Origin: Paenibacillus barcinonensis
Lineage (GTDB): Bacteria; Bacillota; Bacilli; Paenibacillales; Paenibacillaceae
Length of the DNA: 64,000 nucleotides
Assembly: GCF_003217495.1 (NCBI RefSeq)
Contig: NZ_QJSW01000003.1
Location: 186,001-250,000, forward strand
Reading direction: 5' to 3'
Numbering within the stretch: position 1 is the stretch's first letter; every line of letters begins with the position of its first letter. Below are positions 1-9,337 of the stretch, piece after piece. Below the pieces are notes generated by a model. It was not told the DNA's origin and made no database searches. It saw only the letters and a list, made by a program, of their open reading frames with translations. Made by a program: the position numbers and the translations under genes.

Positions 1-1190
1 ACCCCTCCATGGTGCTTCAGTTCGAATGCTTCGATCAGTGGCAACAACCGATTCTGTCCAATGGCCCGAATGACGGTGTCACATTCAACGATGAAGGTTG
101 AGCCCTCCACAGCCACAGGCATTGCACGTCCACCACCAGGCGGTGTTACAAGCTCCATTCTCACACATTCAACGGCACGAACCCGACCGTTTTCGTCACC
201 CAGAATACGCTGTGGCATCGTAAACCAACGAAACTCCACACCCTCCTGCTTGGCAAACGTATACTCAAACGCATAGGCCGTCATCTGCTGCACTCCCCGC
301 CGATATAACATCTGCACCCGCTCTGCCCCCAGTCGTACAGAACAGGTCGCTGCATCCACCGCCGTATTGCCTGCTCCAATCACAGCCACGTTCAAGCCAT
401 GGAGCGCTGGCGGGACACCCTGCTTGGTCGATTCCACAAGCTCAATCGCGTCATACACACCTTCCAGCGTCTCCCCTTCAATCCCCAGCATCGGCACCGC
501 ACCCATGCCACAAGCGAGAAGTACAGCCTCGTGCCGTTCCAGAAGCTCTGGCGCCGCCATGTCGATACCAATGCGAACACCATATCGAATCTGCACCCCC
601 AGCGCTTCCACCTGTTCCACTTCCCACAGCGGGATCTGCTCCGGTAAACGGAAGGATACGATGCCATAGGTATTCAGCCCGCCGCCCTTTGCTTTGGCTT
701 CATAGATGGTCACCTCATAACCAGCTCTTCCCAGTTCACGCGCTGCCGAGAGCCCCGCAGGTCCTGCACCGACAACAGCAACACTTCTACCGTTCGCAGG
801 AGCTGCATTGAAAAGAGGCTCATGGCTCTCCCTTGCCCAATCCGTGGCATAACGCTGCAAGTCGCCAATGCGAATCGGCTTCGACGATTCGTTTAAGACA
901 CAAGCTCCTTCACACAGCTCCTCCGTGGGACAAACACGGGCACAGCTCGCCCCTATCGGATTGGCATCCATGATCGTGCGAGCCGATCCTTTGAGATGCC
1001 CGGTTGCAATTTTTTTAATAAAAGAAGGAATGTTAATATCGGTGGGGCACGCCTTAATACATGGAGCATCGTAACAATATAAACAGCGGTTGGATTCCTC
1101 CATTGCTTCCTTGCCAGTCATTGCCGGCTTCATCTCAATAAATCGAGACTCCCATCCGTAATCGGACCCTGATGCTCCAGAACGCTTCAT
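1..1190 (-). CDS. preT: Dihydropyrimidine dehydrogenase subunit PreT (partial, C-terminus beyond window)
   Basis: NAD-dependent dihydropyrimidine dehydrogenase small subunit; with PreA it interconverts uracil or thymine and the 5,6-dihydro forms, the first step of reductive pyrimidine breakdown. Reading from ATG at 1190 the frame stays open for 396 codons to the window edge. Visible are N-terminal cysteines that bind Fe-S clusters (C36, C39, C44, C48, then C83, C87, C93, C97), a FAD-binding GAGPAG at about residues 141-146 and a second dinucleotide fold (VAVIGAGNTAVDAA) near residue 260, the architecture of GltD-like small subunits. AGGAGG precedes the start. It is the most downstream gene of the minus-strand cluster seen here; preA and a dihydropyrimidinase are expected just beyond base 1. 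The general GltD-like alternative is less likely given the neighbours. Confidence 0.88.
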   Translation of the reverse strand, partial: MKRSGASGSDYGWESRFIEMKPAMTGKEAMEESNRCLYCYDAPCIKACPTDINIPSFIKKIATGHLKGSARTIMDANPIGASCARVCPTEELCEGACVLNESSKPIRIGDLQRYATDWARESHEPLFNAAPANGRSVAVVGAGPAGLSAARELGRAGYEVTIYEAKAKGGGLNTYGIVSFRLPEQIPLWEVEQVEALGVQIRYGVRIGIDMAAPELLERHEAVLLACGMGAVPMLGIEGETLEGVYDAIELVESTKQGVPPALHGLNVAVIGAGNTAVDAATCSVRLGAERVQMLYRRGVQQMTAYAFEYTFAKQEGVEFRWFTMPQRILGDENGRVRAVECVRMELVTPPGGGRAMPVAVEGSTFIVECDTVIRAIGQNRLLPLIEAFELKHHGG

Positions 1191-1351
1191 CAATGTACAC
1201 ACCTCCTGCAGATTAACGACGATCCAACGATCCACTGTACACGACCGACACACGCCAAGCTTATACCCCCTACTGCAACATCCTCCTATCCGATAACACC
1301 ATTGCTTCCAGCTTGACTACTCACACCCGGATTCACTTTCAGGCAGCTGCA

Positions 1352-2233
1352 CTACAAGCTCAACAAATGCTCATACGTCTCAGGTCTGCGATCCCGGTAA
1401 AACTGCCACACATTACGCACCTCACGAATCAGCTCCGTATCCATCTCGCCAATCACCACTTCGTCCTGATCCCTGCTGCCTATAGCGACCATCCGTCCCC
1501 TCGGGTCCACCAGATACGACTGCCCATAAAATTCACCCATATTCCATGGCCCTTCCACGCCTACACGATTAATTGCCGCTACGTAATAACCATTGGCTAC
1601 CGCATGGGCCGGTTGTTCCAGCTTCCATAAATACTCCGAGGTGCCTGCGACTGTGGCGGATGGATTAAATACAATTTCGGCCCCTGCCAACCCGAGCAGA
1701 CGTGCCCCTTCCGGAAAATGACGATCATAACAGATATACACCCCTACTTTGGCGTAGGCCGTATGGAATACCGGATAACCGAGATTACCGGGTTTGAAAT
1801 AATACTTTTCCCAGAAGCCGTTTGTACCCTCTCCTGCCTCCACATGTGGAATGTGATGCTTGCGGTATTTGCCCAGATACGTGCCGTCCGCATCAATGAC
1901 TGCCGCCGTATTATAATAGGAAGCAATTCCCTCCACCTCATACACAGGCAAAATAAGCACTACAGCAAGCTCCCTCGCCAGCTCCTGAAACCGTCTGGTC
2001 GTCGGACCTTCCGGCACCTGCTCGGCAGATGCGTACCATTTGGATGTTTGTTCCGTGCAAAAGTAGGGTCCATAAAAAACTTCTTGCAAGCCGATGATCT
2101 GTGCCCCTTGCATGGCTGCCTCACGTACAAGCCTGATGTGTTTCTGAATCGCCGCCTCCTTATGCACTTCAACAGGGGCTGCCCCCTCAACGTCATGGGA
2201 AGCTTGAATCAAACCGATACGGATTACACTCAT
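1352..2233 (-). CDS. Nitrilase-family beta-ureidopropionase-like hydrolase
   Basis: Carbon-nitrogen hydrolase of 293 residues, probably hydrolysing N-carbamoyl-beta-alanine to beta-alanine, CO2 and ammonia, the last hydrolytic step of pyrimidine degradation. The nitrilase triad is visible: Glu in LQEVFYGPYFC, Lys in GKYRKHHIPH and Cys in GVYICYDRHFPE. Length fits the family. I chose ATG at 2233 (MSVIRIGLIQ) because AGGAGG lies 12 bases upstream; the longer frame to 2332 would overlap the preceding amidase gene and adds an unconserved-looking leader. It follows that amidase by 59 bp and precedes preT, so is probably cotranscribed. Substrate is inferred from context; N-carbamoylputrescine or another N-carbamoyl amino acid is possible. 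Confidence 0.85.
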   Translation of the reverse strand: MSVIRIGLIQASHDVEGAAPVEVHKEAAIQKHIRLVREAAMQGAQIIGLQEVFYGPYFCTEQTSKWYASAEQVPEGPTTRRFQELARELAVVLILPVYEVEGIASYYNTAAVIDADGTYLGKYRKHHIPHVEAGEGTNGFWEKYYFKPGNLGYPVFHTAYAKVGVYICYDRHFPEGARLLGLAGAEIVFNPSATVAGTSEYLWKLEQPAHAVANGYYVAAINRVGVEGPWNMGEFYGQSYLVDPRGRMVAIGSRDQDEVVIGEMDTELIREVRNVWQFYRDRRPETYEHLLSL

Positions 2234-2292
2234 AACGTCATCACACCTCCTCTGGTTATACAAACGAAGCTCTGTCATCTCGATAGCCGATT

Positions 2293-3573
2293 CTAGTCTG
2301 GATACCGATTCGAACTCATACCGCTGATGCACATGCTGCGAATCGTCCGATAGAGCACCTCCGTGCCCAGCGCAATATCCTCGGGGGACGAAAATTCACT
2401 TGGATGATGACTGATGCCATCCTTGCTTCGGACGAAAATCATGCCATAATCACACACATAAGACAGTGCCAATGCATCATGGAACGGGCCGCTCATCAGC
2501 TCTGGCAGGGGTAGATCAATCTCGTCTGCGGCAGAGCGAATGACAGACATGATCGACGCCGCACAATATCGAGGTTCGCTGTTGGTATCCTCGGTGACGG
2601 TATAAGTCAGACCATAACGAGAGCTGATCTCGTCCAGCAAAGTCATTAGCTGCCCTTGCAGCCGATTGCGACGCTTCATATCCATATCCCGTAAATCCAA
2701 CGTAAAGCTTACTTCCTCAGGGATAATATTCCTCGAATCTGGGAACACCCTCAAACTTCCTACCGTACCAACCGTAGGCGCCTCCGGTTCCTCACGCACC
2801 ATATCATCAAAAGCAGCGATTACTTTAGCACTGCCTGCAAGGGCATCATGACGCATCACCATCGGAACTGAACCCGCATGCCCGGCCATACCCTTCATCG
2901 TTACCGTGAGCCAGAGCGGCCCGGAGATCCCCGTCACAAGACCCACAGGAGCATTCATAGCTTCCAGCACAGGTCCCTGCTCAATATGCAGCTCCAGATA
3001 ATGCCCGATAGAGCCAGGCGAATATACAGAAATATCAAAATCAGCTGGCGAACAGCCGCAGGCTTCCAGCGCCTCACGACGAGTAACCCCGCTCTTGTCC
3101 TGACGTTCGAGCTCCCCTTCCTCCAACTGATTTGTAATGCCGCGTGAACCAAACAATCCCTTGTTGAACCGTGACCCCTCCTCATCGCAAAAGGCAATGA
3201 CTTCAATGGGCATTAACGGTTGTATACCTTGCTCAATCAAAGATTGCACGGCCTCCAGTGCACCTAATACACCAATAGCTCCATCATAACGTCCACCATA
3301 CGGCTGCGAGTCGATATGTGAACCGATCATCAGGATCGGCAAGTCAGAATGCCTTCCCTCCAGACGACCAATTAAATTGCCAAAAGCATCAATTCGAGTC
3401 GAAAGACCTGCCCCTTCCATCCAGGCTTTGACCTGCTTCACGCCCTCCATGTCCTCCGGCGTAAGAGCAAGCCTGCATACACCCGTATCTGCAATCCGGC
3501 CAATCTGCGCAAGCTCCTCAATATGCTGCATCAGCCTCAGCTGATTAATAAACGGGTCGGTTGTTGTCTGCAT
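2293..3573 (-). CDS. Zn-dependent hydantoinase/carbamoylase family amidase (M20 fold)
   Basis: A 426-residue amidase of the M20 metallopeptidase fold that includes N-carbamoyl-L-amino-acid hydrolase, allantoate amidohydrolase and bacterial beta-ureidopropionase. Metal ligands are in GSHIDSQPYGGRYDGAIGV, DEEGSRF, HIEQGP and the C-terminal DGISHHPSE. The start at 3573 has AAGGAGG eight bases upstream. It lies between the aminotransferase and the nitrilase-type hydrolase, so the cluster carries two unrelated enzymes able in principle to remove the carbamoyl group; one may act on N-carbamoyl-beta-alanine and the other on N-carbamoyl-beta-aminoisobutyrate or an allantoin-type substrate. Which does which cannot be read from sequence. 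Confidence 0.88.
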   Translation of the reverse strand: MQTTTDPFINQLRLMQHIEELAQIGRIADTGVCRLALTPEDMEGVKQVKAWMEGAGLSTRIDAFGNLIGRLEGRHSDLPILMIGSHIDSQPYGGRYDGAIGVLGALEAVQSLIEQGIQPLMPIEVIAFCDEEGSRFNKGLFGSRGITNQLEEGELERQDKSGVTRREALEACGCSPADFDISVYSPGSIGHYLELHIEQGPVLEAMNAPVGLVTGISGPLWLTVTMKGMAGHAGSVPMVMRHDALAGSAKVIAAFDDMVREEPEAPTVGTVGSLRVFPDSRNIIPEEVSFTLDLRDMDMKRRNRLQGQLMTLLDEISSRYGLTYTVTEDTNSEPRYCAASIMSVIRSAADEIDLPLPELMSGPFHDALALSYVCDYGMIFVRSKDGISHHPSEFSSPEDIALGTEVLYRTIRSMCISGMSSNRYPD

Positions 3574-3638
3574 CCTGCTTCCCTCCTTGCATCACCTTGT
3601 GCGCTTCATATTGCCATCCTCATCTCACTTGATGCGGT

Positions 3639-5018
3639 CTAATTCTGATAATCATGCAGACTGCCAAGGGCATTATATAAGCTGGTTGCGATGAGATCGA
3701 GTTCCTCCTCTGTGGTCACAAACGGTGGCGACAGTGTCAAAATATTAGCGAAGCCTGGCACCGTATCTCCATTCTTGCCAACCAATATGCCAGCCTGTTT
3801 ACAATGAGCCAGCACCTTCATGACGCTCTCGGCTTTCGCTGGCGAACCGTCCGGCTCAATCATCTCGATACCGCAGGCGAATCCGAAGAGACGGATATCC
3901 CCCACGGACGGAAGTTGAAGCAGTGGCTCAAGCTTCTCGCCCAGTATGCGGCCCAGCACCGCTGCCCGGCTAACCAGCTGCTCCTGTTCCAGAATTTCAA
4001 GGTTTGCCAGCGCCACTCGGCAAGATACCGGGTTACCGCCAAACGTGTTTACATGCCGAAAGTGACTGTCATCGCCCGATTCCCGGAACAAGTCGTATAA
4101 GTCCGCTCTTACTGCTGTAGCGGAGAGCGGTGCATAAGCACTCGTCATGCCCTTGGCCATCGTAACGATATCTGGCTGCACCCCATAATTCTGATGGCCG
4201 AATCTCTGCCCCGAACGTCCAAAGCCGCAGATCACCTCATCCACAATGAACAGCACGCCATACCTCTGGCAGATATCCTGCACGATACGCATGTAATCCG
4301 GGGGTGGAACAATCATGCCACCGCCAGTAATAACCGGCTCCATAATAACGGCGGCTACCGTCTCCGGCCCTTCCCAGCGGATCACCTCTTCATAGATGGC
4401 TGCACATTCCAGTCCGCAGCTATCCTTGCTTTTGCCAAACGGACATCGGTAGCAGTATGGCGGAGGAACATGGGAAAAGCCTACGCCCAGCGGCTCGTAT
4501 TTGATCTTGCGGGCAGCCTGCCCTGTCGCGCCAAGCGCTCCCATGGAATTCCCGTGATACGCCCGGTGACGGGAGATGAATTTGTGGCGAGTAGGCTGAC
4601 CATTCTGATGGTGAAACTGACGGGCTATTTTGAAAGCTACCTCATTCGCATCCGAGCCGGAGTTCGAGAAGAAAATCCGATACGGCCCTTCGAGCCAGTC
4701 ATTCAGCTTCTCTGCCAGCAAAATTGCAGGTTCATGACTCTGTGTCATCGGAATATAAGCGAGAGTTTTCATCTGTTCATAAGCGCTTTTGGCAATTTCC
4801 TCACGTCCATGCCCCACATTGACACACCATAGTCCCGACATTGCATCGAGATAACGTGCCCCCTCCTGATCGGTAATCCAGCTCCCCTCTCCGCTAACAG
4901 CAATCATTGGATGATCGTTATGCGGCGAGATGTGGTGCCACACGTACTTGCGATCCTTCTCCAGCCACTCCTCTCTCGTACCGCTCACGGGCTGGGACTG
5001 CTGATTTACAGAACTCAT
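3639..5018 (-). CDS. Class III aminotransferase, probable beta-alanine/omega-amino acid:pyruvate transaminase
   Basis: PLP-dependent class III aminotransferase of 459 residues. The PLP lysine sits in VTMAKGMTSAYAPLS; the cofactor-contacting aspartate is in LFIVDEVICGFGR and GSDANEVAFK is the phosphate-binding region. Placed after two carbamoyl hydrolases it would move the amino group of beta-alanine or beta-aminoisobutyrate to an oxo-acid, giving a semialdehyde. AGAGGAG precedes ATG 5018 by seven bases. The gap to the amidase is 65 bp and to the upstream lipoprotein gene 70 bp, consistent with one operon. A CxxC-like group (CYRCPFGKSKDSCGLEC) in the middle is typical of some members. Substrate is context-based. 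Confidence 0.85.
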   Translation of the reverse strand: MSSVNQQSQPVSGTREEWLEKDRKYVWHHISPHNDHPMIAVSGEGSWITDQEGARYLDAMSGLWCVNVGHGREEIAKSAYEQMKTLAYIPMTQSHEPAILLAEKLNDWLEGPYRIFFSNSGSDANEVAFKIARQFHHQNGQPTRHKFISRHRAYHGNSMGALGATGQAARKIKYEPLGVGFSHVPPPYCYRCPFGKSKDSCGLECAAIYEEVIRWEGPETVAAVIMEPVITGGGMIVPPPDYMRIVQDICQRYGVLFIVDEVICGFGRSGQRFGHQNYGVQPDIVTMAKGMTSAYAPLSATAVRADLYDLFRESGDDSHFRHVNTFGGNPVSCRVALANLEILEQEQLVSRAAVLGRILGEKLEPLLQLPSVGDIRLFGFACGIEMIEPDGSPAKAESVMKVLAHCKQAGILVGKNGDTVPGFANILTLSPPFVTTEEELDLIATSLYNALGSLHDYQN

Positions 5019-5088
5019 CGCTTTACTCCTCTCTGATCTGGCACAAGTATGCAGCGGCGTTTAATCGTACCAGCCATTTTTGATGTGC

Positions 5089-6147
5089 TTACTTCACAGC
5101 TTCTTCATACACACTCTTCTCCAATGCCTCATTCAGATTGGCTGCCTTTTTGATCAATCCATATTTCAGAGCGATATCCGCTGTTCGTGCAAATGACTCC
5201 TGCACAAAGCTCCCCACCTGCTTCTCGGTAAAGCCCTCCGGGCGAATCAGCTTTGCAATCTCTGCCAGCATCGTCACCTGGTGTTCACGGGTTGTGCTTC
5301 CCTCTGTCACATGACTCATGACGATGTCTACAGTCTCATCCTGATGATCAATGGCATAATTCCAGCCTTTCAGGATCGCACGGGTCACTTTGACCGCCAT
5401 CTCATGATTGCTGTCCACCCAGTCCTTCTTGGCAATCAACGTATCCTCCAGCATACCAACTCCGGCGTCCTCAATATTGAAGACATCCAGATCAGATTCC
5501 TTCATACCGCTTTCGAGCACCACATGATATTCGTTATAGATCGTGGCCGTTGCCACATCCACCTGATCATTGAAAAACTGATCCATTGTAAAGCCCTGTT
5601 TGACAAGATTGATATCTTTTTTCGGATCAAGCCCATTCTTCTCCATAAAGGCAAGCACCTGAAATTGCTGACTACCGAACCAAGTGCTCACCTTCTTGCC
5701 TTTCATCTGCGCCGGGCTTGTAATCCCCGTGGACTTCTTCGCGATCAGCCGGTAACTGCTCTTCTGTGAGATCTGGGCAAGTGAAACGAGAGGCAGACCG
5801 TTATCACGGCTGACCAGCAGACTATCCACTCCTGTAATGCCCACATCGGCTGCTCCGTTGACCACCTGCTGCTCAATGACAACATCGGGCCCCCCTGGAA
5901 TAATCTCCGCATCAATGCCTTCCTCTGCAAAGAAGCCCTTTTCCTTCGCGGCATAGATTCCGGCAAACTGCGCCTGAGGCACCCATTTGAGCTGAATTTT
6001 CACTTTGGTTAATGACGGATTAGCTGCCTCGCTCTCACCCGAGCTTGCAGCAGCGGGCTGCGATGGCTCGGATGAAGCCGAGCATGCCGAGAGCATCAAA
6101 ATACAGAAGAGCAGCATCCATAAACCTGGCTTCAACGTTGTGTTCAT
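5089..6147 (-). CDS. ABC transporter substrate-binding lipoprotein, NMT1/THI5 type
   Basis: Extracytoplasmic solute receptor. It begins with a lipoprotein signal (MNTTLKPGLWMLLFCILML, then the lipobox LSAC) followed by a Ser/Ala/Glu-rich linker and an NMT1/THI5-like periplasmic-binding fold starting KVKIQLKWVPQAQFAGIYAA, close to receptors for pyrimidine and riboflavin precursors (ThiY, RibY). I use ATG 6147 because it gives a normal signal peptide and has AGGGGGTC upstream; the frame extends in-phase to 6273 without a plausible signal. It lies directly downstream of two permease genes and an ATPase. In a pyrimidine degradation cluster the ligand is probably a pyrimidine, dihydropyrimidine or hydantoin-like ring; this is inference. 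Confidence 0.88.
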   Translation of the reverse strand: MNTTLKPGLWMLLFCILMLSACSASSEPSQPAAASSGESEAANPSLTKVKIQLKWVPQAQFAGIYAAKEKGFFAEEGIDAEIIPGGPDVVIEQQVVNGAADVGITGVDSLLVSRDNGLPLVSLAQISQKSSYRLIAKKSTGITSPAQMKGKKVSTWFGSQQFQVLAFMEKNGLDPKKDINLVKQGFTMDQFFNDQVDVATATIYNEYHVVLESGMKESDLDVFNIEDAGVGMLEDTLIAKKDWVDSNHEMAVKVTRAILKGWNYAIDHQDETVDIVMSHVTEGSTTREHQVTMLAEIAKLIRPEGFTEKQVGSFVQESFARTADIALKYGLIKKAANLNEALEKSVYEEAVK

Positions 6148-6269
6148 ATACAGAACGACCCCCTGCTTATATATGGATTTTGACGGCGCTACTGCGAAAG
6201 ATGAAGTAAATGTCCTGTGATAGTACAGGCATCCTATACACTCTGTTCTCTTCCTGTTTCTATCGCTGC

Positions 6270-7217
6270 TCAACCAACTGTACGCGTTTGATTCCAGGGC
6301 AGCAGCTTTTTCTCCGTGAACACAACCAACTCATAGAGTACGATGCCGAGCAATGCTGCGATGACGATACAAGCCCAGGCCAGGGGCATGTTAGCCAGTC
6401 GAATCTGATCCGAAAGCAAATAACCCAATCCCTGTGAAGCGATAAAAAACTCGCCGACAATAGCCCCGATAATACTGGTTGACATGTTAATTTTCAGTCC
6501 CGCGAAAAGAGAGGGCAGTGCATGTGGCAGTCTGAGCTTCCAAAGGAATTGCTTCTGGCTCGCCGCCAGGCTATGCAGCAGTTCATCATATTGCGGCTGG
6601 ATCGAGGTGAGTCCTTTGAACAGGCTGACCGCCATCGCAGCCATGGTAATGACCGATACAACGGCGATCCGGGACCAGATCCCGTCTCCGAACCAGTTGT
6701 TCATGATCGGGGCCAAAGCCACAATCGGAATAGCATTGAGCGCAGACAATACAGTGACAGCTGCCTTGCCGCTGTTCGGGAAAAATGAAGCTCCTGTGGC
6801 GGCCAGCGCTCCTAGCAGCGAGCCGATAAGAAAACCGCCCAGCATCTCGGTTCCGCTGTAGATGGCGTAGCGAAGAAGCATCTCTGCATTGTCGCGGATG
6901 GACAAGACAATCGCAGAGGGGACAGGAAGCTGATAAGCTTCCAGTGACAACAGGACGTGAAAGAAGTTCAACTGCCACAAGGTCAAACATGCGGCTCCTG
7001 CCAGCCAGGGCAGCAACGTACGGAAGAGGGCGCTTAGCTTGATGCCATCTCCTTCCGTATCCTTCCGGGAACCGTCGATCGGAATAACCGCATTTGCAGC
7101 TTGAACCGACTTTATTCTCGCGGGAGGCATCATACCCGCTGCGGCTTCAGCAGCTACTCCGGCGCCGGATGCTGTTCCCTCCTCACCTTTTCGTGGAAGT
7201 ACAGAGCCTTCACTCAT
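6270..7217 (-). CDS. ABC transporter permease (SsuC/ThiX-like), second subunit
   Basis: Inner-membrane permease of 315 residues with about six hydrophobic segments and the binding-protein-dependent transport signature region (SLAASQKQFLWKLRLPHALP, the EAA-type loop that docks the ATPase). The first ~60 residues are a low-complexity cytoplasmic Ala/Glu/Arg stretch that is unusually long for the family. Its ATG overlaps the stop of the preceding permease by four bases (ATGA), so the two are translationally coupled and very likely form a heterodimer. The lipoprotein gene follows after 122 bp. Confidence 0.88.
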   Translation of the reverse strand: MSEGSVLPRKGEEGTASGAGVAAEAAAGMMPPARIKSVQAANAVIPIDGSRKDTEGDGIKLSALFRTLLPWLAGAACLTLWQLNFFHVLLSLEAYQLPVPSAIVLSIRDNAEMLLRYAIYSGTEMLGGFLIGSLLGALAATGASFFPNSGKAAVTVLSALNAIPIVALAPIMNNWFGDGIWSRIAVVSVITMAAMAVSLFKGLTSIQPQYDELLHSLAASQKQFLWKLRLPHALPSLFAGLKINMSTSIIGAIVGEFFIASQGLGYLLSDQIRLANMPLAWACIVIAALLGIVLYELVVFTEKKLLPWNQTRTVG

Positions 7218-8035
7218 GCTGACCCGCCTCCTGTTGACCTGAATTCAGGCTGCCATGGTGTAAGCCAGCGTTCAATCAGGCTGATAAAAAGATAAGAGAT
7301 CATGCCAATCCCCATGCTAAGCATGATGGTAGCCCAGAACATACCAACTTGTGCATGACCATAGTACAGTGAACTGACCATCAGTACGCCGAGGCCATCC
7401 GGCGCGCCCATCAACTCCACTACGATCGAGGAGGTCACTGCGAGCGGTGCTGCAATTTTCAAGCCGGAGAACAGCCCTGGCAGCGCCGACGGGATCAAAC
7501 ATTTGGTGTAATGTGCAGTCCGTGAGGCACCACTCGCCCGCATGAGCTCCAGATGTTCACGGGAGGCACCCTTTAAACCTTTTAACGTATGGATAATGAT
7601 CGGGAAAAAGGTAACGTAAGCCGCCATCAGAATACGCGCCCAGGCAGCATTATGGATAATGCCATACACGATCGGCGCCAGTCCGATGACGGGGACCATC
7701 TGCGAAGATACAACATAAGGGGACAGGGTGCGCTCTAACCAGCCAGCGGCACTCATGAGCAGGGCCAGCAGCAGACCCAGCAGCGCCCCTCCGGCGAAGC
7801 CAAGAGCCGCATTCCCGAAGGTTACTGCGCCCTGTTCCGCCAGCGTGCCTGAATAACGGATGGATGCATCCATGACTTGATGAAGATACGGCAAGCGGGC
7901 AGCAGCCTGCTGAGGAGACATGAATAAATGTAATGCCCAGGCTATGCCTTCCCAAAGGATCAAAAGAGACATAATCCAGATCAGCACCCAGACACGATAG
8001 CCTGGTTTACCCAAACGCAGGAACATTGGATGCAT
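7214..8035 (-). CDS. ABC transporter permease (SsuC/ThiX-like), first subunit
   Basis: Permease of about 273 residues, six predicted membrane helices, with the ATPase-docking loop LELMRASGASRTAHYTKCLI. Two in-frame ATGs are available, 8047 and 8035; only the second has a ribosome binding site (AGGAG four bases upstream), so I use 8035. The start lies inside the end of the ATPase gene (29-bp overlap) and its own end overlaps the second permease by ATGA, giving a tightly coupled three-gene transporter unit. Two different permeases with one ATPase and one receptor is a common arrangement for pyrimidine and sulfonate-type uptake. Confidence 0.87.
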   Translation of the reverse strand: MHPMFLRLGKPGYRVWVLIWIMSLLILWEGIAWALHLFMSPQQAAARLPYLHQVMDASIRYSGTLAEQGAVTFGNAALGFAGGALLGLLLALLMSAAGWLERTLSPYVVSSQMVPVIGLAPIVYGIIHNAAWARILMAAYVTFFPIIIHTLKGLKGASREHLELMRASGASRTAHYTKCLIPSALPGLFSGLKIAAPLAVTSSIVVELMGAPDGLGVLMVSSLYYGHAQVGMFWATIMLSMGIGMISYLFISLIERWLTPWQPEFRSTGGGSA

Positions 8036-8849
8036 CACGCTCCTCATGAAAACAGTTGCGAATCGTGGTTATCATCTGATAAAAGGCTTCCGTCTCTCTC
8101 AACTCGCTCTGTCGTTCGGCAGGCAGGTGCACATTATGAATGGAATGCACTTGGCCCGGATGGGCGGAGAGAACAATGATGCGATCGGATAAAAAGATCG
8201 CTTCGGGGATGCTATGGGTAACGAAGAGGAAGGTCTTGCCGGTAGAGCGTTTGATCTGCAGCAGCTCCAGCTGCAGCTTTTCCTTGGTGAACTCATCAAG
8301 GGCAGAGAAGGGTTCATCCATCAACAGAAGCGGCGGATCAAGGGCAAGCGCACGTGCAATGGACACGCGCTGCTGCATTCCTCCACTAAGCTGCCATGGG
8401 TAATGATCCGCGAACCGGGTCAGCCCGACCAGCTCCAGCAGTTCATCGCTAATGCGGCGGCACTCCTTCCGCGGGGTGCCCAGCAGTTCCAGGGGCAGTT
8501 CTACATTACGGCGAATGGTACGCCAATCGAAGAGGGCCGGTGTTTGAAAAACGATACCGAACTGCCTTTGCATTCGGGCTCGCCTCGGCTCTTGTTCTGC
8601 AACCCGAACACTGCCCGTTGTCGGCTGAAGCAGATCGGCCACTAAACGCAGCAGCGTTGATTTGCCGCAGCCTGAAGGCCCCAATAAAGAGACAAATTCG
8701 TTGGAGGCCACATGGAACGTCACACTGGATAGAGCGGTCACTTGCTGACTACCGCTGCCGAATACGACAGAGACATGATCCACATCAATAAGCTTGTTTG
8801 CGGAGGGAATGACAGCCTGATGGATCGGTGCTGGAGATTGAGAGGTCAT
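8007..8849 (-). CDS. ABC transporter ATP-binding protein (SsuB/ThiZ-like)
   Basis: ATPase subunit of the importer. Walker A GPSGCGKST, signature LSGGMQQR, Walker B LLLMDEPF and switch histidine VTHSIPEA are all intact. I chose ATG 8849 (MTSQSPAP) because AAGGAG is seven bases upstream; the in-frame ATG six bases earlier falls on that site and the frame to 8888 adds no conserved sequence. It is the first gene of the minus-strand cluster, so the promoter should lie in 8850-9337. Together with the two permeases and the lipoprotein it makes a complete uptake system dedicated to the pyrimidine degradation enzymes downstream. Confidence 0.92.
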   Translation of the reverse strand: MTSQSPAPIHQAVIPSANKLIDVDHVSVVFGSGSQQVTALSSVTFHVASNEFVSLLGPSGCGKSTLLRLVADLLQPTTGSVRVAEQEPRRARMQRQFGIVFQTPALFDWRTIRRNVELPLELLGTPRKECRRISDELLELVGLTRFADHYPWQLSGGMQQRVSIARALALDPPLLLMDEPFSALDEFTKEKLQLELLQIKRSTGKTFLFVTHSIPEAIFLSDRIIVLSAHPGQVHSIHNVHLPAERQSELRETEAFYQMITTIRNCFHEERDASNVPAFG

Positions 8850-9337
8850 AGGCATTCTCCTTTGCGGTATGAGAAGTATAGATATCATGAGCAGGTGGCA
8901 GATTAACCTACACGAAAGTAACAGGCTTTAGCTTGTTAGATACTACTATATCGTGTTGGGTGAAAAATACATTATACAAACTGTTTGGAAAATAGGCTGA
9001 TCCATGTGACATACTGTAAAACGAAAGTGGTAGCGAGCAATTTTTCTATACATATACTGTAATGTGATGTAACAGATAACTTCCATATATCAAGCATCCC
9101 CCCGTACATCCTCCTCTGTAATCTGCGTATATTCATTTGTATTAATTGATCAAATATTCGGAAAATTTGACATACCCTCTCGTAATCACATGTGATTTCA
9201 TGTATAACGTTGGATATAGACAGAGAATAGATCGCAGGCAAGCATCAGTACTACTTTAATACCAAGTCTCAAATCAGCTTGAAATCATTGAAAACAAAGC
9301 TGTTCAAAAGCTTTCAAATCCAGATATCGGGGTGGTC
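8850..9337. other. Divergent intergenic region, pyrimidine cluster / chemoreceptor
   Basis: 488 bp between two divergently transcribed genes with no convincing reading frame. It is AT-rich, as expected for back-to-back promoters of the ABC/pyrimidine operon (leftward) and the large chemoreceptor (rightward). I saw no operator or riboswitch that I could name. Confidence 0.5.
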
